Source: Ignavibacteriae bacterium HGW-Ignavibacteriae-1 (GTDB taxonomy: Bacteria; Bacteroidota; Ignavibacteria; Kapaibacteriales; UBA2268). Taken from it: a DNA stretch of 64,000 nucleotides. Below, in pieces: positions 16,358 to 26,009 of this stretch. A model generated the notes under the pieces. That model was not told the DNA's origin and searched no databases. It was given only the letters and a program-made list of their open reading frames with translations. A program made the translations under genes and the position numbers. The DNA is taken from assembly GCA_002839825.1 (NCBI GenBank), contig PGYU01000009.1:1-64000 (forward strand). Reading direction: 5' to 3'. The stretch's first letter is position 1, and each line of letters begins with the position of its first letter.

Positions 16358-18436
16358 CTACGAAGCGTCCTCCGGAGTGCAGAAGTATTCGATAGTTTTT
16401 TCGGCGCAAGTGACGTCGTAGCCGAGCTTTTCAATCATCGTTTTTATCATCCGATTGTAAAGGTTTTGGTTTTCGTCGTTTGTACGGTTTGAGAGCGCCC
16501 CCACAAGGCTTCCTGCTCCGGCAATGTCGGATTTGAGCCTAACGTCAGTGACCGCTTTGACCAAATCGTTGTTGTCCATGAAATCGTAGTTGGGGTCTTG
16601 AATCATCTTCTGCCCGTAGATTTTGGAAATCGTGGTGCGGTACGACTGCTTCTGCTCCTTGCTTTTCAGCCCGAGCCGCGATTCGACGCTGTCAATGAAG
16701 TTTTCGTCAATTTTGAGCGAAATAATTTTGCCTGTTTGCGGGTCGCGATAAGTCCAGACCTTGTTTGGGCTGAGGTTTTTGGCATCAATCCCGATAATCA
16801 TGTTGACGTAATTCAGCACGTCCTTTTGGATGGCATCGGGCTCGTCCATGTAGGCGTTGAAAATTGAGGTCATGATATTTTCGCGGTGCAAGGATTTCGC
16901 GATTTTCAAATCGTTCAGGTATTTGGCGCGGTCGTTGGGGTCCTGCACATAGTCCAGAATCACGGCTTCAATCGCGGGGAACACGTCTCCGGCGTACATA
17001 CATTTGCCTTCTTGAGTCTCGGATTTTTCGAGCAAAATTTGGATGGCACGTCCCAAATTACGGTGCCCCATGCCCTTTTGCCCAAATCGCTTCGTGATGT
17101 CGGTTTCGCGGTTTAGTTGGTCAATCACTTCTGACAGTGTTTTGACGCTCTTTTCGCCCGCAACTTCGCCTGCGGACAGCTTCATCATCTCGATGGAAGT
17201 CAACTTGTCCGTATGCGGCATACGCGACAAAATGAAGGAAATCGAAAGTGCGTAATTCAAATTCGGGTCAATATGCAGCTTTTCGCCCGCGAAAGTAGTT
17301 TTTTCGAGACTACCGATTGAAAGCCTCGTAAGTTCCTTTTGCAATTGATAGTTAGTGTTGTGAGCCATGTAGCACAAACGGCAACGGTCAACGATTGGAG
17401 CTTGTTCTTTTTCTTCTAAAAATCTTTGGAATTCCGCATTATTACTTGTTGCGATGATTAAAGTGTCGAGGGGCCACTTGAAGCCTTCGATTTCGATAGA
17501 ACGATTTTGGATGACGCCGAGATAGACTTGGACGAGGTCGCGCTTGTTTTTGAAAATTTCATCCGCGAAATGAATCCCGCCACCTGCAACACGTGCCAAT
17601 GCTCCGCGACGCAGGTCGAATCTGTATGGATTATTTGTGTCGGTGATGTGCAGTAAGCGCGAAATTGATTCATCGCCCAGCAAATCCACTGCCGAAGAGG
17701 TTATTTTGTCCTTTGCGGCATATTTCCCGGTCAGAGTACCACGAGTTTCGCTAATCGGAATCGGGATGATTTCGACGAAGGCTTTCATTTTTTCGATGTC
17801 GCCGTCGCAATAGTTGCGAATCTGGTGGAAAATGTAGTCGGAGCAAGCCCCGAGAGGACGGTACATTTTGAAATAGGACATGATTTGCTCTTCGTCTGCA
17901 CCCATTTTCTCGAAATATTCGATATTCTTGTCGCGGTCCTCAAACAGATTCATCGCCAGTATCAGCGGGTCTTCGAAAGTTTGAGATTCGATAGACGTGA
18001 TTTTGCCGTAGCCGCCGATTTTGTCGAGATACTTCAGTTTGAAAGTGTAGCGCCTATTGGGCTCTTCGGAGCAAAACTCACGGTAGCAACGGTTGAGGTA
18101 ATCCACAAGGAAGGTTTTGCCATTGCCGGGCTCGCCGATAAGCACAAATGCCATTTCGGCTGAAGAACCGCCATCAGCCGCATCTTTGACAAATGACACC
18201 AAGCTGTTGATTTCGTCATACATCCCGACGATATGCTTTCCGGGTTTGCGGAAAAGCTGGAAATCGTAGGTTGGGCGACCATTCACGGTGATTTTGCGGA
18301 TTCCGTTCGGATAATCCAAAATCATCCGAGTGACAGCTTGGAACACGTTCTCGAAACGGCGTTCCCCACTGATTACTTTGCTAACATGAAAATCTAAACT
18401 GTTTGCTGATTCAAGACTATCATTTTTCTCGTTCAT
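16358..18436 (-). CDS. prkA: PrkA-type serine protein kinase (AAA+)
   Basis: 692 residues, slightly longer than enteric PrkA/YeaG. The N-terminal PrkA AAA domain includes Walker A GEPGNGKT (101-108), a long region with ADEIF and TSNNAEFQ motifs, and a C-terminal PrkA domain. Such proteins are linked to stress and nutrient-limitation responses, and usually sit with yeaH (DUF444) and spoVR/ycgB genes. Neither partner is here. The gene is plainly GC-richer than the two AT-rich lipoprotein genes on one side and the methyltransferase operon on the other, so the flanks, or this gene, were acquired separately. Confidence 0.9.
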   Translation of the reverse strand: MNEKNDSLESANSLDFHVSKVISGERRFENVFQAVTRMILDYPNGIRKITVNGRPTYDFQLFRKPGKHIVGMYDEINSLVSFVKDAADGGSSAEMAFVLIGEPGNGKTFLVDYLNRCYREFCSEEPNRRYTFKLKYLDKIGGYGKITSIESQTFEDPLILAMNLFEDRDKNIEYFEKMGADEEQIMSYFKMYRPLGACSDYIFHQIRNYCDGDIEKMKAFVEIIPIPISETRGTLTGKYAAKDKITSSAVDLLGDESISRLLHITDTNNPYRFDLRRGALARVAGGGIHFADEIFKNKRDLVQVYLGVIQNRSIEIEGFKWPLDTLIIATSNNAEFQRFLEEKEQAPIVDRCRLCYMAHNTNYQLQKELTRLSIGSLEKTTFAGEKLHIDPNLNYALSISFILSRMPHTDKLTSIEMMKLSAGEVAGEKSVKTLSEVIDQLNRETDITKRFGQKGMGHRNLGRAIQILLEKSETQEGKCMYAGDVFPAIEAVILDYVQDPNDRAKYLNDLKIAKSLHRENIMTSIFNAYMDEPDAIQKDVLNYVNMIIGIDAKNLSPNKVWTYRDPQTGKIISLKIDENFIDSVESRLGLKSKEQKQSYRTTISKIYGQKMIQDPNYDFMDNNDLVKAVTDVRLKSDIAGAGSLVGALSNRTNDENQNLYNRMIKTMIEKLGYDVTCAEKTIEYFCTPEDAS

Positions 18437-18626
18437 AGTAATTTTCCTCTAATTGAACTCTCTTACATTATAAACAATTTTATAAACCACATATTTTAAA
18501 ATGAGTGGTTTCAATTTGTAAACTTACGAAATTTAGACGATTTGAAACACATTTTTATACAAATTTTTCATTCGGAAGCGATGGAAATGAAACTGAAAAT
18601 TTTAGGAAGATTGACATTGTCAAATA

Positions 18627-18658
18627 TTTGGGTATGTAAAGAGGAATGTGTATATTTG
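18627..18658 (+). promoter_or_regulatory. Consensus promoter of the methyltransferase operon (shared repeat copy 1)
   Basis: TTTG (18627-18630), a 20-base spacer, and TATATTTG (18651-18658) followed by GGGG. The spacer and flanks are nearly identical to two other sites (30341, 32409): all contain TATGTAA...GGAATGTG before the -7 box. The operon's first ATG is 89 bases downstream. The rest of the 310-bp gap 18437-18746 is AT-rich with nothing else recognisable. Confidence 0.8.
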
Positions 18659-18746
18659 GGGGGAGATGGTTTGTAAAAAGATTAAAACTCGCAAATAATA
18701 AACATAAATTGTGAATTTAAAAACTAGTAAAAACAGATAAAATAGA

Positions 18747-20108
18747 ATGAGATTCATAGATTTATTCGCAGGACTTGGTGGCTTTCATAAAGCATTGCAC
18801 GAATTGGGGCACGAGTGTGTTTTTGCTAGTGAACTCGACCCTGTTTTAAGGGAGACCTACAAACAGAATTGGGGGAAAAACATTAACATTCACGGAGACA
18901 TTAGAAAAATTGTCAAGGACAACATAGATTTAATACCTGACCACGACATATTGTGTGCAGGTTTTCCGTGTCAACCATTTTCAAAAGCAGGAAAACAACT
19001 TGGTCGACAGGATTACAGAGGGACATTATTTGACGAAATTGTAAAAATATTAGAAGTACGAAAACCTAAATTTTTCATCTTAGAGAATGTTCGATTCATA
19101 GCTAAGCACGATAATGAAGAAACTTGGAAAGCAATGAAAGTAGAATTTAAAAGATTAGGTTATGAAGTCGAGCATAACGACTACTCACCGCATGAATTTG
19201 GAATTCCACAACATAGACAGAGAATTTTCATTGTCGGTATTTTTGGTAAAAACTCTCATGACAATTTTAGTTTTACTAATGTAGATAAATATAAAAAAAG
19301 TGTTGTTGAACTTGGCAACTTCATTGAAAGTAATCCATTAAATTCTAAAAAACTTCCTAAAGCAAATCAAGATTGCATTAAACTTTGGCAAGAATTTATT
19401 GACGCTTTACCCAAAGATGTGAAAATTCCTGGTTTTCCAATTTGGGGAATGGAATTTGGAGCTGATTACCCTTTTGAAAAACAATATCCTCACTTGCTAT
19501 CTACAAATGAATTATCTCAATATAAAGGAAACTTTGGTATTCCATTAAAAGGAATGACAAAGGAAGAACAGTTGGCAAATTTACCAAGCTATGCAAGGGT
19601 TGAAGGGGAGTTTCCAGGTTGGAAACAGAGATACATAAGGTACAACAGACAATTTTATAAAGACAACAAAATATATATCAAAAAAGTCGTAAAACAAATT
19701 GCAAAGTTGCCATCGCAAAGTTGGCAAAAATTCGAATGGAATGTTGGAGACAATGAACGGATTATCTATAATTACTTATTACAATTTCGAGCTTCAGGTA
19801 TCCGAATTAAAAAGCCTGACTTCTTCCCTTCTTTAGTTTGCACCAATACGCAAATTCCGATTATTGGTTGGGAAAGCAGATATATTACTAGAAGAGAAGG
19901 ATTGAAACTCCAATCATTAACAGGTTTAAAACTACCTGAAAACGATAATGCAGCTTTCAAAGCTTTAGGAAATGCTGTGAATGCCAAAATTGTTAAGCTC
20001 ATAGCAACTCAACTTTTAAGCATCCCACTAAACGGTTTAGCATCAAAAGAAAAAACCATGAATATGGATTTGTACGGAAATAAAGTTCCTCATATTTTGA
20101 CAGCATGA
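18747..20108 (+). CDS. DNA (cytosine-5) methyltransferase
   Basis: 453 residues. C5-methyltransferase motifs are in order: I (DLFAGLGGF), IV with catalytic Cys75 (AGFPCQPFSKAG), VI (ENVRF, 113-117), VIII (QHRQRIFIVG), and IX/X (KALGNAVNA near the C-terminus). The target-recognition region lies roughly between residues 190 and 380. Its stop overlaps the next start by ATGA, so it is translationally coupled to the GHKL ATPase. In this system it would mark self DNA; the recognition sequence cannot be predicted here. Confidence 0.92.
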   Translation: MRFIDLFAGLGGFHKALHELGHECVFASELDPVLRETYKQNWGKNINIHGDIRKIVKDNIDLIPDHDILCAGFPCQPFSKAGKQLGRQDYRGTLFDEIVKILEVRKPKFFILENVRFIAKHDNEETWKAMKVEFKRLGYEVEHNDYSPHEFGIPQHRQRIFIVGIFGKNSHDNFSFTNVDKYKKSVVELGNFIESNPLNSKKLPKANQDCIKLWQEFIDALPKDVKIPGFPIWGMEFGADYPFEKQYPHLLSTNELSQYKGNFGIPLKGMTKEEQLANLPSYARVEGEFPGWKQRYIRYNRQFYKDNKIYIKKVVKQIAKLPSQSWQKFEWNVGDNERIIYNYLLQFRASGIRIKKPDFFPSLVCTNTQIPIIGWESRYITRREGLKLQSLTGLKLPENDNAAFKALGNAVNAKIVKLIATQLLSIPLNGLASKEKTMNMDLYGNKVPHILTA

Positions 20109-21640
20109 ATAACAAAGTAAATATCCGACCGAATGTTTCAATGCTTTCAGTCCTAAAGTTTTTAGAATATGAAACTTGGTTTGCACTTGCAGAATTTGTT
20201 GATAATGCTATTGCAAGTTACCAAACCAATGAAAATAAATTAAAGCAACTTCACGGAGATGACTTTCAACTAGAAGTAGTAATTGAAATCAATGACCCTG
20301 AAAACAAAATCACAATAAGAGATAACGCAGCAGGTATAGAAGAGGCTAATTATGCCCGAGCATTTAGAGCGGCTGAAATTCCCGCTGATACATCAGGACT
20401 TTCTGAATTTGGAATGGGTATGAAATCAGCTTCTTGTTGGTTTTCAGATTTATGGAGCGTCAGAACATCTGCACTTTACGAACCTAATGAGAAAACTGTT
20501 AGGTTTGATATGAACAAAATATTTGAAGATAAAATTGAGGAATTAGAATATGTATCAAAGCCAGCAAATAAAAATCACCACTATACTATCATAGAACTTT
20601 TAAATGTGAACAAAATGCCAAGGAGAAAAGGGCTTGGCAAAGTGAAATCTCACCTAACAAGTATTTACCGAGATTTTTTAAGAAAGGGAATTTTGAAACT
20701 TGTAGTAGAAAACACCGAATTAGAATTTGTTGAACCAAAAATATTAGTCGCCCCACGATATGATGAACAGGATGGTAAAGACATTGAATGGAGAAAAGAT
20801 ATTGACTTTCCTGTTGAAGATGGATTATGTGTAAAAGGTTTCGTTGCAATTAGAGAAACGGGTTCAACCGCAGAGGCTGGATTTGCCTTATTCCGCAGAG
20901 GACGAGTAATAGAAGGGAGTTTTGATAACGGATTTAGACCTGAATTTATTTTTGGAGCACCTAACAGTTTTCGATTTCAAAGAGTATTTGGAGAACTTCA
21001 TTTAGAAGGTTTTGATGTTTCATTTACTAAAAAGGGGATTCAATGGGACGACAATCTTGATGTATTTTTGAAGTGCTTAAGAGATGAATTAACTTCTGAT
21101 AAATTCCCATTGCTTACGCAAGCAGAAAAATATCGAGCAAGAGCCAGTGAAAAGGATTACAAAAATTCAGGTGCTAAAGCACTAAATCAAACAGTTTCAG
21201 ACTTTGAAAATAAAGCACCAAAAGCAATTCAGGAGACTTTCGAAAACCCAACAATCGACAAAGAACTAGAAACACCTTTGGTTGAAACAGAAAAAACAAT
21301 TCATAAAGACTTTCGCGTTAATTTCAACAAAACAGATTGGATTATTTCAATTGAATTATCGTTTGACCCATCATTAAATGAATTACTCGAAGTCGGTCCT
21401 CATTTAATAAAAGAGTATTCAAAGGAAAAAACGGCAAGACAAGTCGGTATTCGATTGTCACTGACCCATCCATTTATGGTAGAATTTGCCGGAACAGATA
21501 ATTCAAAAATAGAACCTATACTAAGAATGGCCGCTGCAATAGGATTGGCAGAGATAATTGCTAAAGAAAGTGGAGCTAAGACACAAGGAGAAATCCGAAG
21601 AAACTTCAATCAGTTAATTACAAAAATTTCACACAAATAA
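20105..21640 (+). CDS. GHKL (MORC/MutL-like) ATPase of a restriction-type system
   Basis: 511 residues. An N-terminal Bergerat-fold ATPase: the N box ALAEFVDNAI (Glu30, Asn34), a G1-like RDNAAGI (72-78), and a G2-like GLSEFGMGMKSA (98-109). A transducer-like middle domain and a helical C-terminus follow. Comparative genomics has linked such MutL/MORC-like ATPases to C5 methyltransferases, Z1 helicases and PD-(D/E)XK nucleases in bacterial restriction-type operons, exactly the neighbours seen here. It overlaps the methyltransferase by 4 bp and is followed 2 bp later by the Z1 gene. It probably acts as an ATP-dependent DNA clamp or switch. Confidence 0.88.
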   Translation: MNNKVNIRPNVSMLSVLKFLEYETWFALAEFVDNAIASYQTNENKLKQLHGDDFQLEVVIEINDPENKITIRDNAAGIEEANYARAFRAAEIPADTSGLSEFGMGMKSASCWFSDLWSVRTSALYEPNEKTVRFDMNKIFEDKIEELEYVSKPANKNHHYTIIELLNVNKMPRRKGLGKVKSHLTSIYRDFLRKGILKLVVENTELEFVEPKILVAPRYDEQDGKDIEWRKDIDFPVEDGLCVKGFVAIRETGSTAEAGFALFRRGRVIEGSFDNGFRPEFIFGAPNSFRFQRVFGELHLEGFDVSFTKKGIQWDDNLDVFLKCLRDELTSDKFPLLTQAEKYRARASEKDYKNSGAKALNQTVSDFENKAPKAIQETFENPTIDKELETPLVETEKTIHKDFRVNFNKTDWIISIELSFDPSLNELLEVGPHLIKEYSKEKTARQVGIRLSLTHPFMVEFAGTDNSKIEPILRMAAAIGLAEIIAKESGAKTQGEIRRNFNQLITKISHK

Positions 21641-21642
21641 TT

Positions 21643-23955
21643 ATGACAGAAATTATAGAAATCACGGGAGTATCAAATCCCAATAACTCAAAATGGCAAC
21701 CTTATCAAGGAGAAGAAATTATTTCTTTGATTAAACATAAAGGTTTTGTTGATAGTACGGGTACAATAAATCCCACAGGTGACAGAGTTATTGATGAGAC
21801 GTTTAAGATTTTGGAAATGTGCGGAGACCCAAATGAACACGCATGTGTTGAAACGGGACTTGTAATTGGGTATGTACAAAGTGGAAAAACCCTTTCTTTT
21901 ACTTCCCTTACCGCTTTGGCAAATGATAACCAATACCAAATAGTTATAATAATTGCAGGTACTTCAATCCCACTTTCAGAACAATCTTATGAACGAATGA
22001 AAAAGGATTTGCAAGTAGAAACAAGGTTTGACAGAAAATGGACTATCATAAAGAACGCTGGTACTTTAGAAGATAGGGATACTATTGAGATGAAATTAGA
22101 GCAATGGGCAGACCTAAATTTTCCAAATGAGAATTGCTCTACTTTGTTAATTACCGTAATGAAAAATGGTACAAGGCTAAATAATCTGACAAGTATTTTA
22201 AGAGGATTACAACTTGAAGGAGTACCAACTCTAATAATTGATGATGAAAGTGACCAAGCCAGTTTAAACACAAGAGCAAGAGCTAATGCCCGTACAGGCA
22301 ATGATGTAAATGAAGGTGAAGCTTCAACGATTTACCGAAGAATAAACGAATTAAGAAGTGTTTTTCCTCATCATACATTTTTACAATATACGGCTACACC
22401 ACAAGCAAATCTATTTATAAATATTATGGACAGGCTTTCTCCAAATTTTATCAAGTTACTTACTCCAGGTGATGGATATACTGGTGGAAACGTTTTCTTC
22501 ATTGAAAACCCACATTTAGTCAAAGCTATACCGACAAATGAGATACCAACAAACCAAAACCCAATTCACGAACCGCCAGAAAGTTTACTTTATTCATTGA
22601 AAATTTTTTTCCTAGGGGTTGTGGTAGGCGAAATTAAACGAGACCAAAGAAATCGCTCAATGATGGTTCACCCCTCTCGTTTGACCAATTCTCAAAACAT
22701 ATTTTTCCATTGGATTAGAAATGTTTGTGAAAGTTGGAAAAGATTACTACAAAGTTCAGACCTATCTGATCAAGCTGAAAAAAATCTTTTGTTAGAAGAA
22801 TTTAAGGAAGCCTATGTCGATTTAAAGTTGACTGTAGATGACTTAACTGATTTTGAAGAATTAGCAACAAGTAGATTGTTACACGCGATTAAAAATACCC
22901 GAATTATGGAAGTAAATGCCAGTAGAGGAAGAACTCCAGAAATTCGATGGAGCGATTTTTACTCTCATATTTTGATTGGTGGTCAGGCAATGGATAGGGG
23001 ATTTACAGTTGAAGGTTTAACAGTAACATATATGCCCAGGCCTTTAGCAACAGGGCAAGTTGACACAACTCTGCAGAGAGCTCGTTTTTTTGGCTATAAA
23101 GGTAGTTATTTAGGTTTCTGTCGAGTATGGCTTGACCAAAATAATATAGAGGCCTTTCGAGCGATTATTGAACACGAAGAAGATGTGAGAAGTAGATTGG
23201 AAGAGTTTGATGTTAACAATAAACATCTTAATGAGTGGGATAGAGAAGCGGTATTAGACAAAATATTAAATCTAACAAGGTCAAACATTCTTTTCAATGA
23301 TATTGATAGGGATTATTTTGGTAACGAATGGTTTATTATTCATGCTCCGCACGATACTGATTCATTAATTCCATATAATAAAAAAATTATTTCAGATTTT
23401 ACTTCAAACCATATAGCTAGTTTTTCAACAGATATAGGACATATTGAAAGAACAGATTTGCAAAAACATTTGCGAGCTGAATTGTCACTTTCAGAGTGTA
23501 TTCAACGTCTTTTAAACAAACTTAAATTTACTCGTGAAAGTGATAGCCGAACATATTCGAGTTTAAGAGGAGTAATAAATGGCTTTGCAGAAGAAAATCC
23601 GAATGAAACTTGTTTGATATATCTAATAAGTTCAAAAATTGAAAGTGGTCAGATTGTGCAGAAAATTAGGCAACGTAGATTAAATCAAAATGATGCCATT
23701 CAGCAACTCTTTCAAGGGGAACAACCTACTTCAAATGGTAGATTGAAAAAAGGTGAAGTGTATCCCGGTGACAGAAATATTAAAAATGATGACAAGGTTA
23801 CAATTCAAATTCACCATTTGAATCTAACTGATGTTAATAGTTACGAGATAGTTGATGAAAATGGAAATCCTTTGTATGAAGACTTAATGAGTATTGCTGT
23901 TTGGATTCCGGAAAGAATTGGTATAGATATAATTAGGCAACCAGATAATATATGA
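21643..23955 (+). CDS. Z1-domain helicase-like ATPase
   Basis: 770 residues. A P-loop GYVQSGKT (76-83) is followed by a helicase-like core with IIDDESDQAS as a Walker-B-type motif, a FLQYTATPQAN segment like helicase motif III, and GGQAMDRGFTVEGL with LQRARFFGYK like motifs V and VI. This matches the Z1 domain of SF2-related endonuclease-associated helicases. It is coupled to the genes on both sides (2-bp gap before, 4-bp ATGA overlap after) and would be the DNA-translocating part of the system. Confidence 0.9.
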   Translation: MTEIIEITGVSNPNNSKWQPYQGEEIISLIKHKGFVDSTGTINPTGDRVIDETFKILEMCGDPNEHACVETGLVIGYVQSGKTLSFTSLTALANDNQYQIVIIIAGTSIPLSEQSYERMKKDLQVETRFDRKWTIIKNAGTLEDRDTIEMKLEQWADLNFPNENCSTLLITVMKNGTRLNNLTSILRGLQLEGVPTLIIDDESDQASLNTRARANARTGNDVNEGEASTIYRRINELRSVFPHHTFLQYTATPQANLFINIMDRLSPNFIKLLTPGDGYTGGNVFFIENPHLVKAIPTNEIPTNQNPIHEPPESLLYSLKIFFLGVVVGEIKRDQRNRSMMVHPSRLTNSQNIFFHWIRNVCESWKRLLQSSDLSDQAEKNLLLEEFKEAYVDLKLTVDDLTDFEELATSRLLHAIKNTRIMEVNASRGRTPEIRWSDFYSHILIGGQAMDRGFTVEGLTVTYMPRPLATGQVDTTLQRARFFGYKGSYLGFCRVWLDQNNIEAFRAIIEHEEDVRSRLEEFDVNNKHLNEWDREAVLDKILNLTRSNILFNDIDRDYFGNEWFIIHAPHDTDSLIPYNKKIISDFTSNHIASFSTDIGHIERTDLQKHLRAELSLSECIQRLLNKLKFTRESDSRTYSSLRGVINGFAEENPNETCLIYLISSKIESGQIVQKIRQRRLNQNDAIQQLFQGEQPTSNGRLKKGEVYPGDRNIKNDDKVTIQIHHLNLTDVNSYEIVDENGNPLYEDLMSIAVWIPERIGIDIIRQPDNI

Positions 23956-24932
23956 GTTTATTACAGAAGTTTAGGGAGTTAAATATTCCAACCACTAAAA
24001 ACTCAAAATTACTCAATGCTTTAACATTGGACAAATTCCCATTTGCCAAAATTGGTGTAAACTTTGAAGGATTACCAGTCATTCTAATCGCATCTATTGC
24101 TGACAGGTCTCATCTATCTCAAAAAAATGTAAGGCTTAAATATTTAGAACTAACTCATAATCTTGAATGTAAAGTTTCGGAAAATAACAAATATGAAATT
24201 GCATTTTTTTCGGTAATAATTTTCAAAAGTTTGCAAAGCAATCTTCAATCGTATTTTCTTGGTATTGCCGAATCATTGTTACAATCACTATCGCTGAGCC
24301 CAACCCAAAATGAAGTTTTTGAGACTTTTAAAAACTTCATTGAAATATTTCGTGCACTTTCCGACAACCCTTCCAAGACTTTACAGGGTCTTTGGGCTGA
24401 AATATTTTTAATTGAAAAAAGTAAAAACCCTGATGTTTTGTTGAACTATTGGCACAACATTCCTGAAGAAAGGTTTGACTTCAATGCTGACATAGAAAAA
24501 TTAGAGGTTAAAAGTAGCAGTAAATTGGAAAGGGTTCACATATTCACTTCAGAACAACTTAATCCTCCAAACGACAAACAAGTAATGATTGCTTCTATTT
24601 TTACTAAACAAACATCAAATGGTAGAAGCATAACGGACTTAATGGAATCAATCCAAATGAAACTTTTGGATAAAACATTAATGGACAAACTTTATTCAGT
24701 TGTTGCTAAAACGCTAGGTAACACGGTTGAACAATCTATAAGAATCAAATATGATTATGGTTTAGCAAATAGCTCTTTAAGGTTTTATCGACATCAAGAC
24801 ATTTCCAAAATAGAGAAACTATACATCCCTGATAGGGTTTCAGAAGTGAAATATAAATCTGACTTGACAAGTACAAATTCAGTTAATTTAGAAACCTTAA
24901 ACGATAAACAAAAACTTTTTAAAGCTTTATAA
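23952..24932 (+). CDS. DUF4420 PD-(D/E)XK nuclease
   Basis: 326 residues. The likely catalytic core is Glu150 (GLWAEIFLIEK), Asp176 (RFDFNAD) and Glu185-Val-Lys187 (EKLEVKSSSK), a PD-(D/E)XK arrangement of the DUF4420 family. The N-terminal 130 residues probably hold the interaction part. It is the last gene of the four-gene operon and its start overlaps the Z1 gene stop by ATGA. It is the likely effector that cuts unmodified DNA. Confidence 0.85.
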   Translation: MSLLQKFRELNIPTTKNSKLLNALTLDKFPFAKIGVNFEGLPVILIASIADRSHLSQKNVRLKYLELTHNLECKVSENNKYEIAFFSVIIFKSLQSNLQSYFLGIAESLLQSLSLSPTQNEVFETFKNFIEIFRALSDNPSKTLQGLWAEIFLIEKSKNPDVLLNYWHNIPEERFDFNADIEKLEVKSSSKLERVHIFTSEQLNPPNDKQVMIASIFTKQTSNGRSITDLMESIQMKLLDKTLMDKLYSVVAKTLGNTVEQSIRIKYDYGLANSSLRFYRHQDISKIEKLYIPDRVSEVKYKSDLTSTNSVNLETLNDKQKLFKAL

Positions 24933-25032
24933 AATAGAACCATGTCAACACTTCACAACCAGCACATTACGATTTCACGATTACAATATTGGGCAAAAAA
25001 TCCCCCAACACACCACCTAATACTATTGCCCC

Positions 25033-25100
25033 TACAGGGACTTTCGAAAACTCTCAACACTGTTGAGAGAAATTAGCCGGTCACATAATATTAAAATTAA
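25033..25100 (+). pseudogene. Fossil fragment of a YhcG (DUF1016) nuclease gene
   Basis: In one frame this stretch reads YRDFRKLSTLLREISRSHNI followed by KIK. The intact YhcG protein at 30408-31391 reads YKDFPKLSALLREISWTNNM at the matching place. Forty-three bases (25038-25080) match that gene with about five differences. Nothing upstream or downstream continues the homology, so this is a small remnant left after deletion or a recombination scar. The rest of the gap 24933-25103 contains only a 44-codon frame that I do not believe. Confidence 0.65.
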
Positions 25101-25103
25101 ACT

Positions 25104-25850
25104 ATGAAACATCAACTAATCCTCCATATCCCTCATTCATCTACTAGGATTCCTATTAGAGAGGGATTTATTGTGAGTAAGAAGGAATTGGAAGAGGAGA
25201 TTTTGAAATTGACAGATTGGCACACTGAAGATTTGTTTCATTCTGATGAGGATGATATGATTATTGCCGATTTTTCAAGAATATTTTGCGACGCAGAGCG
25301 ATTTGCAGATGATTCGCAGGAGATTATGTCGCAATTCGGGATGGGTGTTCTGTACGAGAATAGCGATGATGGCGAGGTGATTAGAACCATTTCACCGGCT
25401 TTGAGAGAAAGAATTTTGCAAGGCTATTATTGGCGTCATCATCAAAAACTCAGCCAATCTGTTAATCAGCAATTGAAATCTTTTGATAAAGCTCTGATAA
25501 TTGATTGCCACTCTTTTCCGAGCACACCACTGATTAGAGACTTGCATAAAAAACTAAATCGCCCGGACTTCAATATTGGCACGGATTCGTTTCATACACC
25601 CCAAAAACTAATTGACATAGCTGTTGCATATTTCGAGAAAGCCGGATATACAGTAGGTATAGACAATCCATACAAAGGTACAATCGTGCCAATAGAGCAC
25701 TATAATAAGAAGCAAAATGTTCAATCTCTTATGCTTGAAATCAACAGAAAGCTATATATGGACGAACCGTCAAATGTGAAGTCTGATGGATATGAAAAAA
25801 TCAAAAAAGTAACGCAAAACTTCATCCGCGAATTGAAAAACTGCTTCTAA
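25104..25850 (+). CDS. N-formylglutamate amidohydrolase family protein
   Basis: 248 residues. The opening LILHIPHSSTRIP, then TDWHTEDLF, RIFCDAERFADD and the later IIDCHSFPS and LEINRKLYMDE segments match the N-formylglutamate amidohydrolase (HutG-type) family. These are zinc enzymes that hydrolyse N-formyl-glutamate or related N-acyl amino acids. No other histidine-degradation gene is nearby, so its role here may be different. The RBS is not obvious, as is common in Bacteroidota. Confidence 0.85.
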   Translation: MKHQLILHIPHSSTRIPIREGFIVSKKELEEEILKLTDWHTEDLFHSDEDDMIIADFSRIFCDAERFADDSQEIMSQFGMGVLYENSDDGEVIRTISPALRERILQGYYWRHHQKLSQSVNQQLKSFDKALIIDCHSFPSTPLIRDLHKKLNRPDFNIGTDSFHTPQKLIDIAVAYFEKAGYTVGIDNPYKGTIVPIEHYNKKQNVQSLMLEINRKLYMDEPSNVKSDGYEKIKKVTQNFIRELKNCF

Positions 25851-26009
25851 AAGTGCAAAAATATAGCATCTTCAAAATATATTTTTCTCAAATGAAATAA
25901 TATTACATCTTATACGTCTTGTTAAGGTAGCGCAAACTGTTATACGTATTCTTCAGACCAAGCGATGGTCCTTTCCTCACTGACAGCACCTACCCAAAGG
26001 ACTTTTTTT

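Noticed and set aside
24942-25076. 44-codon open frame after the DUF4420 gene
   Set aside because: No homology or signal; it crosses the YhcG fossil in the wrong frame.
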